Shown here: positions 61,987 through 64,000 of the stretch, piece after piece
Layout of the letters: each line of letters opens with the position of its first letter
How positions within the stretch are numbered: the first letter of the stretch is position 1
Source of the DNA: an uncultured Erythrobacter sp.
GTDB taxonomy: Bacteria; Pseudomonadota; Alphaproteobacteria; Sphingomonadales; Sphingomonadaceae
Assembly: GCA_947498065.1 (NCBI GenBank)
Contig: CANMIS010000004.1
Coordinates: 1 to 64,000, forward strand
Reading direction: 5' to 3'
Length of the DNA stretch: 64,000 nucleotides
Notes under the pieces: model-generated
Told to the model about the DNA's origin: nothing
The model's database searches: none
The model's input: only the letters and a program-made list of their open reading frames with translations
Translations under genes and position numbers: made by a program

Positions 61987-63189
61987 ATGAAATATCCGAA
62001 CCGTTTGCAAACCGCTTTGCTGTTCGACCAACCGCATGACATTCTAGAGGCGGCGGTACGCGATTTCGCTCGGATTGAAGAGATGAAATCGGGCGCGACT
62101 TTCAACGTGCCTGAGGCCAATCCGGGCAAATTCTACCGGCTATTTAACGGTTCAGAAGAATTGATGCTGACCTTTGAATATATCGATGCTCCAGCCAATC
62201 CTGACGTATTCACCGCCGCATTGTCATCGACAGTCACTGGCCTTCTGTGCCCGGACATTCGCGAACGCATCGCTCGCTCGCGCAGCCACATCCTGCTGGA
62301 AGTGTCGCATGGCGTTATGGGAGGTGTCGAAAATGATCCCAAGATCGCCGAGATGTTTCAGCAGATCGGCGTCAAACAAGCGGGCGCGACGCGGGAGCAA
62401 TTTGACCGGCGCCTGCAAATTTTGGCCTTGATGAGCCGGATTGTCACCGATCATGCCAGCCCATCCGCCGTGCATTGGACGCAGTCAGATCAACTGATCT
62501 CTGGCGAGATGTTTGATAGTTTTGCCGCTATGGATGCGCCAAGTCCGCTTCATATCCACCCATATTTGTTCGGACCGCAGGCAGGCCCCGGCGAAGATCA
62601 ACAGCTCGGCATTCGCACCTATGGTGCGCGCCACTGGCTGGGCCGCGAAATCGTGATCAAACCCAATGTGCTGCCTTGGGCTTCCAATTTCGAAACCATC
62701 CTTAGCTTCATGAATGTGAGCCTGGTGGAGAACGGCTATGTCATCCCGGATGGCGATACGTTCGGGCCGGAAGACCGCAGCCTGTCATACCGAGTGAACT
62801 GGCGCGATGCTGATCCGGAAGATGGCGAAGCGGGCTTGGCGTTTTATGAGCTCACTCCGCTCAAGCACGTAGAGCATGATTTTCTGGCCGACGACCATGT
62901 TCCCGATGAGAACGCCATCGACGACCGGTCCTTTCCCGCCGACCTGATGCCAAAGAAACAGGATGCCAAGGTCGAGCTTGCCAATGAATGGGCCGAGAAA
63001 CGCGCCATGGCCGAGGGTATTGGTGGGAGGTTTGAAGTGCGCGCGATTGGAGACGGCGGTGCACCGCCACCTGATCCAGACGCACCAAAGCCCGCCCAGG
63101 TCAGCCAGCCAACGCCCAGCAATCCGGGCATGCCGAGCCTGAGCGGCAAAGGCCTGCGCGCCAAAGTGTTTGGCCGGAAAGGCGTTTAG
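61987..63189 (+). CDS. DUF4261-like protein of unknown function
   Basis: 400 residues. Pattern resemblance to the DUF4261 domain lies in RSRSHILLEVSHGVM, ALMSRIVTDHASPSAVHWTQ, SDQLISGEMFDSF and LGIRTYGARHWLGREIVI, suggesting an alpha/beta fold of unknown activity. A second part (about residues 225-310) has NVSLVENGYVIPDGDTFG and the C-terminus is Pro-rich and basic. No signal peptide. It starts 58 bases after the photolyase-like gene on the same strand, so co-transcription is possible but not proven. Confidence 0.65.
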   Translation: MKYPNRLQTALLFDQPHDILEAAVRDFARIEEMKSGATFNVPEANPGKFYRLFNGSEELMLTFEYIDAPANPDVFTAALSSTVTGLLCPDIRERIARSRSHILLEVSHGVMGGVENDPKIAEMFQQIGVKQAGATREQFDRRLQILALMSRIVTDHASPSAVHWTQSDQLISGEMFDSFAAMDAPSPLHIHPYLFGPQAGPGEDQQLGIRTYGARHWLGREIVIKPNVLPWASNFETILSFMNVSLVENGYVIPDGDTFGPEDRSLSYRVNWRDADPEDGEAGLAFYELTPLKHVEHDFLADDHVPDENAIDDRSFPADLMPKKQDAKVELANEWAEKRAMAEGIGGRFEVRAIGDGGAPPPDPDAPKPAQVSQPTPSNPGMPSLSGKGLRAKVFGRKGV

Positions 63190-63256
63190 CGCACAAGGGT
63201 TTAGCCCCTCAGCATTGGCTGAGAGGCCATTTCACGATGCGTTTAGATAGGCGCTT

Positions 63257-63493
63257 TTACGCGCTGGCTGCTTCAGCCGCTTCTGCTGCTTCGGCTTCTG
63301 CTGCACGGCGTGCAGCGCGCTCTTCATCAGCGCGGGCGCGGTCTTGCACAGTCTTGCGAGCCTGTTCAGCCAAACCACGCCAGGTTTTCTCAGCCCGCAG
63401 ATGCCGCTCACGCACATTGGCGAGATCAGACTTTTCCGCTTGCGCCGCGGCTTCGTCGGCGCGTTCGCTGTAGAATTCGTATGTTTGGGCCAT
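63257..63493 (-). CDS. Small Ala/Glu/Arg-rich helical protein
   Basis: 78 residues; MAQTYEFYSERADEAAAQAEKSDLANVRERHLRAEKTWRGLAEQ is an amphipathic helix pattern, ending in an Ala/Glu-rich tail (AARRAAEAEAAEAAEAASA). It resembles a small conserved protein found in sphingomonads whose function is unknown. Good codon use and an AAGAGAGACC-type ribosome site support expression. A coiled coil is likely. Confidence 0.7.
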   Translation of the reverse strand: MAQTYEFYSERADEAAAQAEKSDLANVRERHLRAEKTWRGLAEQARKTVQDRARADEERAARRAAEAEAAEAAEAASA

Positions 63494-63708
63494 GCAATGG
63501 TCTCTCTTTATGCTCCGGCTCAGCAGGGGTCAGAGTGCGTGCAAGCACTTGGCCTGTCGTGCCGCCCGCAAAGCGCAGCGGCGCCAGATTCTTTGGATAG
63601 GCCGCTAGGTTAGCAGATTTATGCGCAAACACCTAATTCGCGCGGCTTTCTTGGTAAACGCGCACGCAAGCACTCACGCTCTGCAGCGCCCATGCTCACC
63701 CGGTTTGG

Positions 63709-64000
63709 CTAGGCAGCCTTGTCCACCGAGCGCCCGCGTCCGAACAAGCGGCTGAAGAAACCACGCTTCTTTGGTTCAGGCTCAGGCGCCTCTTCCATAA
63801 TCTCATCGACCTTGCGGCGTAGATCTGCACCGGAGAATTCCTTCTCTTCTTCAACCACTTTGCGCTGAATGAAGGTCTCTGCCTCAATAGATGCCAGCTC
63901 GGCCGCTGGACGGCGTTCCGCCACCTGTTCAGTCGCGGGCTTCGCCAACACGCTGATCAGTTCAGGGCGCATGTCCTCAACCGCAACAACCGCGCCGATC
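63709..64000 (-). CDS. C-terminal part of an unidentified protein (5' end beyond the window)
   Basis: The minus-strand frame is open from the window edge to TAG/TAA-type stop at 63709. An ATG at 63972 exists, but the frame continues upstream as IGAVVAVED, so it is probably internal. The visible end is Lys/Glu-rich (EAETFIQRKVVEEEKEF, DLRRKVDEIMEEA) and closes with PKKRGFFSRLFGRGRSVDKAA, a basic Phe-rich tail. I do not recognise the protein. Confidence 0.55.
   Translation of the reverse strand, partial: IGAVVAVEDMRPELISVLAKPATEQVAERRPAAELASIEAETFIQRKVVEEEKEFSGADLRRKVDEIMEEAPEPEPKKRGFFSRLFGRGRSVDKAA

Overview
The window looks like a chromosomal segment of an alphaproteobacterium of the Sphingomonadales, most likely an Erythrobacteraceae relative. 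The grounds are the high GC content, the his, Tol-Pal, gmk and SspB gene types, small sphingomonad-type proteins, and four matches to the alphaproteobacterial EcfG promoter pattern (GGAAC-N16/17-CGTT). A LOV-HWE blue-light histidine kinase of the kind known from Erythrobacter litoralis also fits. This assignment is inferred from gene content and motifs, not from a database search. Most of the window is ordinary core genome.

Layout. 1-1.4 kb: the tail of a YadA-like adhesin, a GFA-family pseudogene carrying one each of TAG, TGA and TAA in frame, a small membrane gene coupled to it, and tRNA-Ser(GGA). 1.4-20 kb: a periplasmic cyclophilin, DUF1905 and CBS proteins, two paralogous chemoreceptors, the (p)ppGpp synthetase/hydrolase Rel, a patatin-like lipoprotein, a hybrid histidine kinase, hemF beside a Crp/Fnr regulator with an FNR-like box, pdeM, infC (probably starting at a rare ATA codon) and an SLC13-type transporter with a perfect palindromic element inserted in its reading frame. 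20-22 kb: a repeat-rich gap with REP-like palindromes, a second copy of the large palindrome and a hairpin-rich leader before a cystathionine gamma-synthase-family gene.

22-39 kb: a TPR-like protein, an SDR without its catalytic residues, a serine hydrolase, a J-domain protein, the Tol-Pal operon (ybgC-tolQ-tolR-tolA-tolB-pal, minus strand), a histidine operon (hisB-hisH-[palindrome copy 3]-hisA-two membrane genes-hisF-hisE-HIT), sspB and gmk. 39-48 kb: an acyl-CoA catabolic region. On the minus strand are an SDR and two acyl-CoA dehydrogenases. Divergent to them are an MFS carrier, an ACAD11-like dehydrogenase, a zinc alcohol dehydrogenase and an APH-type kinase. The last group resembles a split version of the human ACAD11 fusion, which suggests 4-hydroxyacyl-CoA catabolism.

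48-64 kb: a poly-proline-tethered subtilisin autotransporter, dapD, stress-type small proteins, an M19 dipeptidase, SWIB and YbhB proteins, a poly-glycine-tethered S41 protease, the LOV kinase with its response regulator, a fasciclin lipoprotein, a photolyase-like FAD protein with apparently swapped domain order, a DUF4261-like protein and small hypotheticals.

The least expected items are the three-copy long palindrome whose arms change together, one copy of which is translated; the structured leader at about 21.9-22.05 kb; the split ACAD11 module; the EcfG promoters, one of them on the LOV kinase; and the domain-swapped photolyase relative. I saw no CRISPR array, prophage, transposase or rRNA.
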